From Mucilaginibacter frigoritolerans (GTDB lineage: Bacteria > Bacteroidota > Bacteroidia > Sphingobacteriales > Sphingobacteriaceae): a DNA stretch of 64,000 nt. The position numbers and the translations under genes are program-made. Shown here piece after piece: positions 28,013 through 37,846 of the stretch (positions are counted from its first letter, which is position 1; every line of letters starts with the position of its first letter). The notes under the pieces are model-generated. The model did not search any database, was not told the origin of the DNA, and saw only the letters and a list, made by a program, of their open reading frames with translations. The stretch is from positions 1-64,000 of the forward strand of contig NZ_VLLI01000019.1 in the NCBI RefSeq assembly GCF_007830615.1. Direction: 5' to 3'.

Positions 28013-28097
28013 CTTGCAACCAATAAATTAATAACATCAACTAAATTTGGCTATAAAACCAGTTAAGACAATCAGTTATTTATCTGCAAAAAAATGT

Positions 28098-28126
28098 TTG
28101 TTTATTAATCAATGATTAATAAACAA
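28098..28126. promoter_or_regulatory. Perfect 13-bp palindrome containing GATTAATA
   Basis: TTGTTTATTAATC (28098-28110), loop AAT, GATTAATAAACAA (28114-28126). It lies between the carbamoyltransferase gene and the unrecognised secreted-protein gene, upstream of the latter. The GATTAATA half-site recurs upstream of the SusC-like and GH92 genes. Confidence 0.5.
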
Positions 28127-28220
28127 TTAATAGCAACGGATATCCTGATATAATAAATGAATATTTATATTAAGCCCACTGTCAACTTTGAAATTGTTAC
28201 CTGGTTAAGTACTTAAATCG

Positions 28221-30038
28221 TTATGATTGAACTTTTCTTTTATCTAATAAGAAGTTCCCCATTACTAAATAGTCCATTTCGGTATTCATAAAATCCTGGT
28301 AAGCATCATTGGGGGTGCAAACAACAGGTTCATCCCGAACATTAAATGAAGTATTGATTAGCATAGAGCAGCCGGTTATTTTTTTGAAATCGCTGATAAG
28401 CTGATAAAATTTCGGATTAGATTCTTTGCTAACGGTTTGTACCCTGGCCGAATAATCAACATGGGTAACTGATTGGATATTTGAACGGATATGATATAAG
28501 CGGTCATGAAGTCCAAGTTCGTAGTAGTTCCCGGGTTCATCATTTCGTAATTCATCTTTTAGTGATTCAACAAAAAGCATATAGGGAGAACAGAAATCCG
28601 TTTTAAAATACAGCCCCGCATCTTCCAGCAAAATACTGGGAGCAAAAGGTCTGAATTCTTCCCGCGCCTTTATTTTTACGTTGATGATCTTTTGCATTTC
28701 CGGGTTTCGGGGGTCACCAAGAATACTTCTGTTGCCCAGGGCCCGCGGGCCAAACTCCATTCTATCCTGGAACCAGCCGACTACATTTCCATCAGCAATT
28801 TTTTTACTTACTATGGCAGTTAATTCAGCAAAGTTTTCAAAATGCGAAAATCCAACTTCATATTTGCGGATCGCTCTCAAAATATATTTATCGTCGTATT
28901 GTGGCCCTAAGAAAGCGCCCTTCATGGCATCAGCAAAACCATGTTTTTTTCTTTCTCCTTTACCCCAAATGTGGTAGGCAGCGTAAGCGGCGCCTAATGC
29001 CCCACCCGCATCTCCTGCCGCAGGTTGGATCCATATATTTTCAAATATGCCCGACTTTGCTACTTTACTGTTGGCTACGCAGTTTAAAGCAACCCCACCG
29101 GCCATAACCAGGTTTTTGCTGCCGGTAATTTTTTGTGCAGTACCAGCCAATGCAATTATAATTGATTCGGTGACTTCCTGAATTGCCAGGGCAAGGTCCA
29201 TATGTATTTGACTGATAACAGACTCAGGCTCCCGCCTGGGCATCCCAAATAAAGCTTCCCATTTTTTATCATCTGCCATTCTTTGTTTAGTGGCGAAATC
29301 AAAATAATGCATGTTAAGTATTATGGATCCATCTTCCCTTATATCAACCAATTCTGTTAATATTTTTTTTTTGAATTCTTCGGTTTGAATTGAATTGGGG
29401 TTACCATAAGGAGCCAATCCCATTAATTTATACTCTCCACTATTTACTTTGAACCCTAAATAATAGGTAAAAGCAGCATATAAAAGACCTGCAGAGTGCG
29501 GAAAATGAAGTTCTTTTAATATGGTTATTTTATTAGCCTTTCCATGGCAAATGGTGGTAGTTGCCCATTCGCCAACGCCATCAATAGTCAAAATCGCCGC
29601 ATCATCGAAAGGAGAAGGATAATAAGCGCTGGCAGCGTGCGATAAATGATGTTCCGGAAATAAGATGGGTATTTTGCTGCTTCCAAATCGACTGATTTTT
29701 TTCCGGATCAATTTTTTTATAAAAAGTTTTTCTTTGATCCATACCGGCATTGCCATAACAAAACTTAATAGTCCTTTTGGGGAAAAAGCATGATATGTTT
29801 CCAGTAGGCGCTCAAATTTGAGCAGTGGTTTATCGTAGAACGCAATAGCCGAAAGATCATTATAATTTATACCGCCCTCTTCTAAAACATACTTTATTGC
29901 ATTGTCTGGGAAACCCGGATCATTCTTTATTCGCGTAAACCGCTCTTCCTGAGCGGCGGCAATTATCTCGCCATCAATGATAAGGGCTGCCGCGCTATCA
30001 TGATAAAATGCCGAAATTCCAAGTATTACAATGGCCAC
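28221..30038 (-). CDS. NodU/TobZ-type carbamoyltransferase
   Basis: 605 residues, full length for the NodU/CmcH family that transfers carbamoyl groups from carbamoyl phosphate (through carbamoyl-AMP) to a hydroxyl. The N-terminal Kae1-like domain begins MAIVILGISAFYHDSAAALI, with the metal-binding EHHLSHAASAYYPS near 130 and DGVGEWATTTI. The C-terminal domain carries RMEFGPRALGNRSILGDPRN and REEFRPFAPSIL. It is the last gene of a four-gene minus-strand run with DUF5989-like, SxtJ-like and SGNH-TPR genes, an arrangement matching sxtI/J/K of saxitoxin clusters and many polysaccharide loci. The acceptor is probably a surface glycan or lipid (inference). Confidence 0.93.
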   Translation of the reverse strand: MAIVILGISAFYHDSAAALIIDGEIIAAAQEERFTRIKNDPGFPDNAIKYVLEEGGINYNDLSAIAFYDKPLLKFERLLETYHAFSPKGLLSFVMAMPVWIKEKLFIKKLIRKKISRFGSSKIPILFPEHHLSHAASAYYPSPFDDAAILTIDGVGEWATTTICHGKANKITILKELHFPHSAGLLYAAFTYYLGFKVNSGEYKLMGLAPYGNPNSIQTEEFKKKILTELVDIREDGSIILNMHYFDFATKQRMADDKKWEALFGMPRREPESVISQIHMDLALAIQEVTESIIIALAGTAQKITGSKNLVMAGGVALNCVANSKVAKSGIFENIWIQPAAGDAGGALGAAYAAYHIWGKGERKKHGFADAMKGAFLGPQYDDKYILRAIRKYEVGFSHFENFAELTAIVSKKIADGNVVGWFQDRMEFGPRALGNRSILGDPRNPEMQKIINVKIKAREEFRPFAPSILLEDAGLYFKTDFCSPYMLFVESLKDELRNDEPGNYYELGLHDRLYHIRSNIQSVTHVDYSARVQTVSKESNPKFYQLISDFKKITGCSMLINTSFNVRDEPVVCTPNDAYQDFMNTEMDYLVMGNFLLDKRKVQS

Positions 30039-30044
30039 TTTTTA

Positions 30045-30194
30045 TTAAAATAAAGAATAAATAAAGGGACCCAAGGCCGGTACACTTGCTAGTATGATCA
30101 GAATAGAAAATAACGATAAAATCACCACCAGCGGAATTAACCAGAATTTTTTCCGTGTCTTTAAAAAAAGTAATAGCTCTTTTAAAAATTCCAT
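30045..30194 (-). CDS. DUF5989/SxtK-like small membrane protein
   Basis: A 49-residue ORF, ATG at 30194 and stop at 30045-30047. Sequence: MEFLKELLLFLKTRKKFWLI start, one membrane helix (IPLVVILSLFSILIILASVP), and the end GPFIYSLF. This is the DUF5989 pattern (amphipathic K-R-rich helix, KFWL-P, TM, PFIY-LF), always found next to carbamoyltransferases. It sits 6 bp before the carbamoyltransferase start and 4 bp after the SxtJ-like stop. It may anchor the enzyme to the membrane. Confidence 0.85.
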   Translation of the reverse strand: MEFLKELLLFLKTRKKFWLIPLVVILSLFSILIILASVPALGPFIYSLF

Positions 30195-30198
30195 CGTA

Positions 30199-30597
30199 TT
30201 AAAATATATGTAAAAGGTCAGATTCTGTATATAAGTGATTCCTGTTAATCATTACAGATTGCTTGTTTTTTTTGAATTGCGTTAATTGCATGCTATCTTT
30301 TCCTAAAAACCGCCTGATTAAACCTACAGGAGTTACTATTAAAAAAAATATTATTGTCAATATAATTGCAGGACCTACCCTACTTAATAATTCAGACAGG
30401 CCAAACCAAACAACAGTAAAAGGATAGAAAATAATTGGTAAAACAATAGTAATGAGTATCAGCATAAATGCAGCAATAATCAAGTGCTCATTTTTATACC
30501 GTAGTGCAAAAAATAATACAGCAAGGGTGGCAACCTGGCCAAACTCCGTGCATTGCTTTTTTGTAACTTTTATAGATATTTTTTTAGCTATTTTCAT
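30199..30597 (-). CDS. SxtJ-family membrane protein
   Basis: 132 residues with three hydrophobic helices (QVATLAVLFFALRY; LIIAAFMLILITIVLPIIFY; VGPAIILTIIFFLIVTPVGL) and the typical C-terminal TPVGLIRRFLGKDSMQL stretch of SxtJ proteins. Its ATG overlaps the TGA of the SGNH-TPR gene (ATGA), so the genes are translationally coupled. SxtJ proteins accompany carbamoyltransferases, and their role is not settled; a membrane partner or acceptor-presenting subunit is plausible. Confidence 0.85.
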   Translation of the reverse strand: MKIAKKISIKVTKKQCTEFGQVATLAVLFFALRYKNEHLIIAAFMLILITIVLPIIFYPFTVVWFGLSELLSRVGPAIILTIIFFLIVTPVGLIRRFLGKDSMQLTQFKKNKQSVMINRNHLYTESDLLHIF

Positions 30598-32651
30598 TTG
30601 TTTAATGTGCCTTTACTTTGCCCAAGAAGTAACAATGCAGCCTTGTTTTCATGATCAGATTTCAATGCTTTTTCGGCATATTTTGTTGCCCCTTCCCTAC
30701 TTCCCATTTCAGAATATGAATTTGCTATATTCATTAAAACAGAAACACTAGTTGTATCAATTAAATATTGTTTTTGCAATTGTATAATTTGTTCAGTGTT
30801 GTTTTTAACCGCAGCCAGGTTAAAGCCGGAAGGATTATTGTTGATGGCATAATTGATATAGGTGATGGCTTCGGCTGGTTGATCCATTTTTAAATAGGTC
30901 ACAAACAAATAGCGGGCTTTGTTGAACGTTGGCGCCAGGTTAAATGATTTTCTGAAATTAAATATAATATTTTCGGTATCGTTCATTTCTCCGCTTAACA
31001 TGGCAATGCGTTCATAAATACCAGGATCTGCCGGATATTCCAGTGATAAGTTTTCAAGCACATTTCTTGCCTTTAACAATTCGTGGTTGTTTAAATAGTC
31101 TCCAAATAAATTGCCCATTACGTCGTTCCACTTTATATTTTTAAAAACAAGCTCATAAGCCAGCGTCTCTTCTTTAGTTTCAATTTTAACCATATCCCCG
31201 GCATGCGGGTCATTATATGGCCATCGTTTTTTTAGGTTAAGTACCCTGTAAACACCTGATAATGAATCGATCGAATTTTTCGGCATTTTTTTTAACAGCT
31301 GTTCAAAGGTAATATCGGCTTCATTTGCCGGTGGAAGTACTATATATTTTTTTATAGCCTCATAAAACGCATCCGACATTATAGCATAGCCCTTTAAATC
31401 TGGATGAACATGGTCCACTGTTAATTCATCACCTATAATTTGATGATCTGAATTTTTTTCAAATGCAGCTTTTGTATCAACAAGATGTGTGTTTGGATAT
31501 TTATTACACAAAGTCGCTAATATTTCATTAAACTGTTCAGGCGCCCTAAACCTTAAACCATCTAGGTCTTTAGCTTTTATAAAATATTTTTTTGCCTTTG
31601 CAAAATCGTTTTGTTTGTATGCCAGTTGTCCTAAATAGTAATTACAAAGCGCGCTGGAAACGTAAATCTCATCTGCCTTTTTGAACCAGGTATCAGCTGA
31701 GTTTAAATCATTATTTTCAAAAGCTTTCAGTCCATTATCGAAAACAGTTTTAAATCCAGCGAGTTTTATGCCGTCTGGCTTAAAACTAATAAAGGGTTTC
31801 AAATCCTTTTCATTACTTACCAGGTTACTTATAAAAAGAGGGATCTGCCGTTTGCCGAACAAATCCATTATCTCATCCATATTTTCCCTGAACTGGGTCA
31901 CTCCTTTTTCATACAAATCAGAATGGTAAGGAATTTCCTGTTTGGCAACCATTAACTGCATCCGGTCGCCGCCAGGCTGTAAACCTGTAGATCCGAAACT
32001 TTTTTTTGCACCTTCATAAATATTAATTATCAGCTGAGCAAGCCTTAAATCGCGCAGGCCAAGTATAAAATTAATAACATGAGGGTTACTACCTATGTTT
32101 TGGGTTGATGCAGCTCCCATAGCACCATAAAATTCGTTATGGCCAGTGTAAATCAATACAGCATCTGGCTTATAATTTACAATCTCTTTCGCAAAACCCA
32201 ATACGGTGTAAGAGTTTACAGCTGTTAAAGAAAGGTTAATTATTTCAAAATTTTTATCGGGATAGGTGTGTGTTAAACGATACTGCAGCCACCTATGAAA
32301 AGAGCCGTTGTGAAAATAAGGATACCCAATGGTTGTTGATTCTCCCAGTACAAATATTCTTAGTGTGTTGCTATCTTTGTTCTTCTTAAATATTTCGCTG
32401 TTACCCCTTGTAGCCATCTGCTGTTCGGTGAAAAACTTTTTTGACGCATCCGGATTAAATACAAGGTAATTTTTGTCGCCTTTGTATTCAATAAACAAGC
32501 TTAAATTATTCCCGTAATTGCATATTCTTAAAAGCAGCTCAAGTAATAATAAAATAACTAAAGGGACCAGTATTATACTGATCCCTTTAAACAAAATAAT
32601 TCTTTTTTTAGATGGCCCTTTTGATGAGGGTATAATTGGTCTTTTTGGCAT
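30594..32651 (-). CDS. Membrane-anchored SGNH hydrolase with TPR repeats
   Basis: 685 residues. N-terminal membrane helix at about 20-42 (ISIILVPLVILLLLELLLRI). SGNH-hydrolase blocks: Ser105 in IFVLGESTTIGY, Asn172 in IYTGHNEFYG, and Asp/His in VDHVHPDLKGYAI near 410. The C-terminal third is TPR-like (NYYLGQLAYKQNDFAKAKKY, then repeats to the end). It heads the carbamoyltransferase operon. SGNH domains add or remove acyl groups on glycans, so this protein may modify the same substrate that is carbamoylated. It lies only 45 bp after the SusD stop and may be read from the SusC promoter too. Confidence 0.88.
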   Translation of the reverse strand: MPKRPIIPSSKGPSKKRIILFKGISIILVPLVILLLLELLLRICNYGNNLSLFIEYKGDKNYLVFNPDASKKFFTEQQMATRGNSEIFKKNKDSNTLRIFVLGESTTIGYPYFHNGSFHRWLQYRLTHTYPDKNFEIINLSLTAVNSYTVLGFAKEIVNYKPDAVLIYTGHNEFYGAMGAASTQNIGSNPHVINFILGLRDLRLAQLIINIYEGAKKSFGSTGLQPGGDRMQLMVAKQEIPYHSDLYEKGVTQFRENMDEIMDLFGKRQIPLFISNLVSNEKDLKPFISFKPDGIKLAGFKTVFDNGLKAFENNDLNSADTWFKKADEIYVSSALCNYYLGQLAYKQNDFAKAKKYFIKAKDLDGLRFRAPEQFNEILATLCNKYPNTHLVDTKAAFEKNSDHQIIGDELTVDHVHPDLKGYAIMSDAFYEAIKKYIVLPPANEADITFEQLLKKMPKNSIDSLSGVYRVLNLKKRWPYNDPHAGDMVKIETKEETLAYELVFKNIKWNDVMGNLFGDYLNNHELLKARNVLENLSLEYPADPGIYERIAMLSGEMNDTENIIFNFRKSFNLAPTFNKARYLFVTYLKMDQPAEAITYINYAINNNPSGFNLAAVKNNTEQIIQLQKQYLIDTTSVSVLMNIANSYSEMGSREGATKYAEKALKSDHENKAALLLLGQSKGTLNK

Positions 32652-32696
32652 GAATTAATCCTTCACTTGTTCAAATATAGGTACATCTGGTTAAAA

Positions 32697-33590
32697 CTAG
32701 TATCCCGGGTTTTGTGCCCATTGCGGATTTAGGGACATTTCACTAAAAGGAATAGGTGCCAGGTACTTCTGAGAAACATTCGCGCCTGCCGGAATTGAAT
32801 TTTCTGAAGGGTCTCTTGCAGCAATTACAGATGGAAGCAATTGCAAACGAACAATATCAAACCAGCGCATACCAAATTCGCCGGCAAATTCGTAAGCTCT
32901 TTCGTAAACTACAGAATCGCGAAAAGCGGTTTGAGAAAGTCCGGGAGTTAGCGGCGCTTCGCCTGCCCGTGCCCGAACCATATTAATAGCCGCATAACCC
33001 GCCGATGTTGGACCGCCGCCTGCCATATCCGATGCTTCTGCATAATCTAACAGAACCTGTGGATAACGAATAATAATTGTTGATTTATTCGTACTTGGTT
33101 GAATGGAAAGAATCTGTGTGGCATTTTCGTTGACACCATCCCCATTAAGCCCAGCCCTGAATTTTTTATAATAAGGATGTCTGGCGTGCGTAACAGGAGA
33201 ATTCCATGGGGTAAGTACAAAACTTTTATCAGGCTGTATTAACTTAAGCGTGGTATAGAAAGTAAGGTCCGTTCTGGTACACACCGGCGCATTTTTAAAG
33301 AAGTTTATTTCCGGATATACATCGTCCCAGCCACTTGATCCATCAAGAGCTACCTCGTCTAATGGAACATTGGTAGATCCAAAACTACGATTAGGTAAGT
33401 TGCCAACGACGCTATATTCCAATTCAAAAAGAGCTTCGGGTGAACCATTAGTTGTAAAAACCTTGTCGTAAGGGGTACTTAAATTATACACACCATCTTG
33501 CATAACTGAATTGGCTTCAGTGGCAGCTAAGGCATAATTACTTGTTTGATTCAGTGGCCAGCCATAGTAAGGTATACATCTGCTAAGCAA
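32697..33590 (-). pseudogene. SusD-like gene, C-terminal part (after frameshift)
   Basis: This frame encodes the C-terminal 290 residues of a SusD/RagB-type glycan-binding lipoprotein. Its real homology begins at GWPLNQTSNYALAATEAN; the first residues of the ORF (MLSRCIPYY) are out-of-frame reading. Typical late-SusD features are RYPQVLLDYAEASDMAGG, AINMVRARAGEAPL, VYERAYEFAGEFGMRWFDIV and a C-terminus ending NPQWAQNPGY. Together with the preceding frame it would give about 510 residues, the normal family length. The two parts are joined by a frameshift near 33555-33566. Confidence 0.85.
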
Positions 33591-34216
33591 GCACTTGCTG
33601 AATATGAAGTTGGCCTGCCCGATGAAGGGGTATTACTCAGAAGGCTTTTTGCTGTTTTCAAATCGCTTATTATTGAAGCATAAACCGAGGCCACATCGGC
33701 TCTTGGTGGCCTTGCATCCAAACTTATAGGCGTTAATACCAGAGGCAATGCACCAAATGTTCTTACCATGTAGTAATAACATAATCCTCTTACAAAATAG
33801 CATTGACCGGCAGACTCATTTTTTAAGGCATCTGTTGAGTTAACCTTAGCATAGTTTGCAATAACGTTATTTGCCTGGTAAATTGCCGCCCAGGGGCCTT
33901 GCCATTCAGCAAGCATACTTTGATTTGCGCTATTGCCTGATAATCTGTCAAAATCACGCATATCTGCCTTATTTAAGCCCGGATCCGTTGTAAGGTCATC
34001 CGAACCAAAATAAGAAGTTTCTTTACTTGTAAATCCCCATGCGCCATCTCTTGCAAGTTGTATATACATGGCATTTACAGAAGCATCCAGATCACTCTGC
34101 GTTTTGAAATATGTACCCGGCGTTAAGGTAGCCTTCGGATCTTCAGAAAGTTTCACACACCCTGAAATCACAATTAAAGCAAATAATGCTAATAGTAGTG
34201 AATATTTAGTTTTCAT
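33551..34216 (-). pseudogene. SusD-like gene, N-terminal part (before frameshift)
   Basis: 221 residues with a lipoprotein signal (YSLLLALFALIVISGCVKLS, Cys at about 20) and the N-terminal SusD TPR region (DLDASVNAMYIQLARDGAWG, AAIYQANNVIANYAKV, CYFVRGLCYYYMVRTFGALP). It ends ACLADVYLTMAGH then stop, where SusD proteins read YLTMAGWPLN. The DNA GCTGGCCACTG would become GCT GGC TGG CCA CTG if four bases of a GGCT tandem repeat were put back, which restores both frame and motif. Starts 37 bp after SusC, as in normal SusC/SusD pairs. Confidence 0.85.
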
Positions 34217-34252
34217 CTTTAATATTTTATATAATTATCTATATCAATTTAT

Positions 34253-37200
34253 TTACAAACCCAGTCTTATACCTATTGTAAAAGTTTTTGGATTTGGAAT
34301 AACACCAAACTCCTGCCCCTGTGTAATGGCATTTGTTGCATTACTAACTTCAGGATCAAAGCCTTTGTATGGTGTTATTGTAAGCAGGTTTTGCCCGCTC
34401 ACATAAACTTCAAGGCTGTTGACACTTATTTTTTGTAAATAAGGAGCTGGTACCCTGTAAGAAAGTGACAGATTTTTTAATTTAGCATAGCTGTCATTGT
34501 ATACATAACGGCTGCTATTGTTATAATTCACGCTTGTACTGCTCCAGGCAGGGTTGTTTGTTTGATGAGAAGGAGTCCATAAATTCTCCGGTACAGCTTC
34601 AATAGTTGTAGCGTTTTTCATATCACCCAATCCACCCCATAAGTAGGCAAGTGTTTGGGAAAATATCTGGCCTCCTTGCTGACCCTGGAACATAAAGCTT
34701 AAAGTAAAGTTTTTGTAGGTGAAATCATTAATAAACCCATAGGTAAACTGTGGGTTGGCATTACCCAGCAACTGATAATCATCAGAGTTATATGTATGGT
34801 CCCCATTTACATCAAGGTATTTAGCATCGCCTGGTTTCATGCCATATAATGCTGCTTGAGCAGCTTCACTGGTTTTCCAGGTACCTAAAAATTTATATCC
34901 ATAAAACTCTCCCAATGGCTGACCAACTTTTAGTATGGCGTTAACTGTATTATTGCCACTCTGTACTACCTGATTATCTAATCCGCCAAGGCTGGTAACT
35001 TTATTCCTGTTAATTGATAAGGTAATGTTAGTGTGCCATTTAAAGTCTGTTGACTCAACAGGTGTACCTCCAAGAGCAAATTCAACGCCATCGTTGGTAA
35101 GGCTGCCTATATTACGTTGATAAGTTCCACCGCCATCATAATAAGTGGCCGGGTAGGCATATAATAAATTATTGACATTGTCTTTGTAAGCATCAACAGT
35201 AAAAGTTAAACGCCCTTTAAGAAAAGCCATATCAACACCTAAATCATAGGCAGTTTTAGTTTCCCAATTAAGTGCAGTTGATACCCCGGTTCCTAACGGG
35301 GTAGCTACACTTGGAGTTCCGGCAGCACCCGGCGTACCACCATTATAGTAGTAAGCAGGCTGAGCACCGGGACTTTGACCAGGAGCAGTACCTATTTGAG
35401 CTATAGTTGAATATGCTCCTACATTCTGATTACCAGTTTGTCCGTAAGTTGCACGAATTTTTAAATCTGAAAATATTTTCGAGTCTTTTAAAAAGTCTTC
35501 GTTTGATGCATTCCAGCTAACTCCCAAAGAAGGGAATGTACTGTATTTTTGTATTAAGTGTGAAGATCCATCTGTACGAACACTGGCTGTAAGAAAATAT
35601 TTCTCTTTGTAATTGTATTGAACGCGGGCTAAGTAAGATACCAGCGCATCTGACGAATAAGTGGAGGATGTTTGTTGAGACCCCCCAAGGCCCAGGTTGT
35701 AATAGCCAAGTGAATAAGTCGATAAACCTTTAGCAGTAGCTATAAAGTCTGTGGCTGTGCCTGATTGTACTTCATATAAGCCGGTAGCAGTTATTGAGTT
35801 ATCGCCAAATTTGTGGTGATAGGTAAGGAAATTACTGCTCAAATAACCGGTGGTTTTACTTGTTTCGTTATTAATATAGCCTGCACCGGAATCATATTGG
35901 CTTGTTCCTGGGCCAAAAAGCCTTTGCAGGTAATTTTGACCTACGGAGTAAACATCGGTTGAGGTGAATGTCAGATCATTTATGATATGATAATTAAATG
36001 TGGCCGTACCGTTAAGATCTGTAGCGGATCCATCATCTGCCTGGCTTAAAGCTTGTTCTACCGGGTTGAATTGGATAGATGCATACTTTGAGTGGCTTAT
36101 GTATGCACCTGTAGCATCTTTTATTGGAGAGGTCGGGTCCCACTCAACGGCCTGGTTAAATGGATCGGTCAAACCTCCACCGTAGCTATTATTATGGTTT
36201 TGCGGAAGTGATGCTGACAGGATAATTTTTACATCCATCTTTTTATTCAGCTTAAAATCCGTATTTGACTTAAATGTTGTTCTTTTATAAAAGGTATTAA
36301 GTATGGTACCCGGCTGATCGAGGTAGCCTAAAGACACACGATAGGTTACTGCATCGGAACCGCCTGAGACAGCGACGTTATAATACTTTACCCATGGTTT
36401 GGTGAAAAGGGCATTCTGCCAATTGGTACCACCTCCGTTTGTTCTGAAGCTATTAAGTTGCGCTTGGGTAAAAGCATCAGTTTGCCCCGTAGATTCAAAC
36501 TGATTATTAACTGACCTTGCAAAATCATAAGCGCCCATCAGATCAAGCGTCTTCGGCATTTGATCATTTTGTACCCAGGTGTTAAACTCAATACGGGCTT
36601 TACCTGTATGGCCAGATTTAGTGGTAATCAAAACAACTCCGTTAGAACCGCGCGACCCATAAATGGCTGTCGAAGCGGCATCCTTTAGAATTTCAATTGA
36701 TTCAACATCATTTGGGTCATCCGGTGCCGCGCCAATATTACCATCGGTAACATATAACGGCTCTGTGTTTCCGGTAATAGAATTAGCACCTCTAATTTGT
36801 ACCTGAGGCCCCTGACCCGGCTGACCATTAGCGCTGGAAACCGATACACCCGCAGCTGTACCCTGTAACGCCTGTGATATTTGCGTAATTGGGCGTTTAG
36901 CAATTTCCTTAGCACTTACAGAGCTGCTGGAACCGGTAATTTCGCTCCTTTTTTGTGTACCATAACCTACAGCTACAACTTCCTGCAAACCGATTGTGCT
37001 TTCCAGTAAAGTAATATTTAATACGGTTTGCCCATTTAATTTTACACTTTGATCGGCGAAACCGATAAAGCTGAAAACTAAAGTGGCATCATTAGGTGCC
37101 TGTATTTGGAACTTTCCGTTTGCATCAGTTTGTGTACCAATGGTTGTGCCTTGCACTTTTACCGTTACACCGGGAATAGGCCCACCTTGCGCATCTTTTA

Positions 37201-37312
37201 CCTGTCCGGTAACTGTAACTGGCGGGGGGCTTTTAAAATATGCTGCATAACTCTTTACGGTTACAACAAACATAAATAAGAAAAAGATAAATAAAATTCT
37301 TTTCATTTTCAT
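34253..37312 (-). CDS. SusC/RagA-family TonB-linked outer membrane protein
   Basis: 1,019 residues. Signal peptide at 1-24, then a CarboxypepD-like beta-sandwich (VTVTGQVKDAQGGPIPGVTV, about 30-110), a TonB-box-like EVVAVGYGTQKRSEITGS, a plug with LYVTDGNIGAAPDDPNDVES and YGSRGSNGVVLITTKSG, and a 22-strand barrel ending FTIGIRLGL. It imports oligosaccharides with its SusD partner, which is frameshifted here. It has its own upstream region of 534 bp with an inverted repeat at 37393-37435. Within a locus holding GH92, GH3 and GH99-like genes, its substrate is probably a mannose-containing oligosaccharide. Confidence 0.95.
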   Translation of the reverse strand: MKMKRILFIFFLFMFVVTVKSYAAYFKSPPPVTVTGQVKDAQGGPIPGVTVKVQGTTIGTQTDANGKFQIQAPNDATLVFSFIGFADQSVKLNGQTVLNITLLESTIGLQEVVAVGYGTQKRSEITGSSSSVSAKEIAKRPITQISQALQGTAAGVSVSSANGQPGQGPQVQIRGANSITGNTEPLYVTDGNIGAAPDDPNDVESIEILKDAASTAIYGSRGSNGVVLITTKSGHTGKARIEFNTWVQNDQMPKTLDLMGAYDFARSVNNQFESTGQTDAFTQAQLNSFRTNGGGTNWQNALFTKPWVKYYNVAVSGGSDAVTYRVSLGYLDQPGTILNTFYKRTTFKSNTDFKLNKKMDVKIILSASLPQNHNNSYGGGLTDPFNQAVEWDPTSPIKDATGAYISHSKYASIQFNPVEQALSQADDGSATDLNGTATFNYHIINDLTFTSTDVYSVGQNYLQRLFGPGTSQYDSGAGYINNETSKTTGYLSSNFLTYHHKFGDNSITATGLYEVQSGTATDFIATAKGLSTYSLGYYNLGLGGSQQTSSTYSSDALVSYLARVQYNYKEKYFLTASVRTDGSSHLIQKYSTFPSLGVSWNASNEDFLKDSKIFSDLKIRATYGQTGNQNVGAYSTIAQIGTAPGQSPGAQPAYYYNGGTPGAAGTPSVATPLGTGVSTALNWETKTAYDLGVDMAFLKGRLTFTVDAYKDNVNNLLYAYPATYYDGGGTYQRNIGSLTNDGVEFALGGTPVESTDFKWHTNITLSINRNKVTSLGGLDNQVVQSGNNTVNAILKVGQPLGEFYGYKFLGTWKTSEAAQAALYGMKPGDAKYLDVNGDHTYNSDDYQLLGNANPQFTYGFINDFTYKNFTLSFMFQGQQGGQIFSQTLAYLWGGLGDMKNATTIEAVPENLWTPSHQTNNPAWSSTSVNYNNSSRYVYNDSYAKLKNLSLSYRVPAPYLQKISVNSLEVYVSGQNLLTITPYKGFDPEVSNATNAITQGQEFGVIPNPKTFTIGIRLGL

Positions 37313-37846
37313 TTAGATTTGGTTAAAAATTGGTTTATAGATTAAGGAATCTTGCGGTAAAATAAGCGGAGTTCGATTAAAAAAAGTATAATAAAAGATT
37401 AATTTCATACATTAACAGGTATGTATTAATCTTTTTTATTAATTATAAGTGTTAACTGTATTATAATATGCGTTACACATTCAAGTGAATGGAAAAAAAA
37501 GAAAATATCCATTAATTTTTGCTGCTATAAACCATTCGATCAAACAGTGCCTACAACAAACTAATCTACATGAAATATTACCTGGATATGCTAAAAAATA
37601 AACTTTCACGATAAGGAGGACAACTCCTGAATGACGGACCTGCCTTCTCCCAACTATTAAAGTTTTTTATTTTTTAATATTTATAATTGATTTGATGAGG
37701 TATATGATTTTGCTTTGGATATTACAAAATCATATAAATAAGGTGGGTTTTATTTACTGCATATGCGATGTAGCTTTTGAAAAGACAGACTATTTTTTAG
37801 TTTTCGCCAATGCGAAAACTAAATTAGGATTTATGTCTGCTTAATT
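37313..37846. other. Promoter region between SusC and the DUF5703-like gene
   Basis: 534 bp without a gene. It holds the inverted repeat at 37393-37435 and, near the far end, a perfect 12-bp hairpin TTTAGTTTTCGC-CAAT-GCGAAAACTAAA at 37796-37823, just after the stop of the DUF5703-like gene, which may end its transcript. No small ORF stood out. Confidence 0.5.
37393..37435. promoter_or_regulatory. Inverted repeat upstream of the SusC-like gene
   Basis: AAAAGATTAAT (37393-37403) pairs with ATTAATCTTTT (37425-37435); inner CATAC (37406-37410) pairs with GTATG (37419-37423). It lies 80-120 bp before the SusC start on the minus strand. On that strand it reads AAAAGATTAATACATAC, almost the same as AAAAGATTAATACATG upstream of the GH92 gene. 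Confidence 0.5.

Noticed and set aside
34068..34406. 112-codon plus-strand ORF across the SusC/SusD junction
   Set aside because: It is the antisense shadow of two well-supported genes and has no motif.
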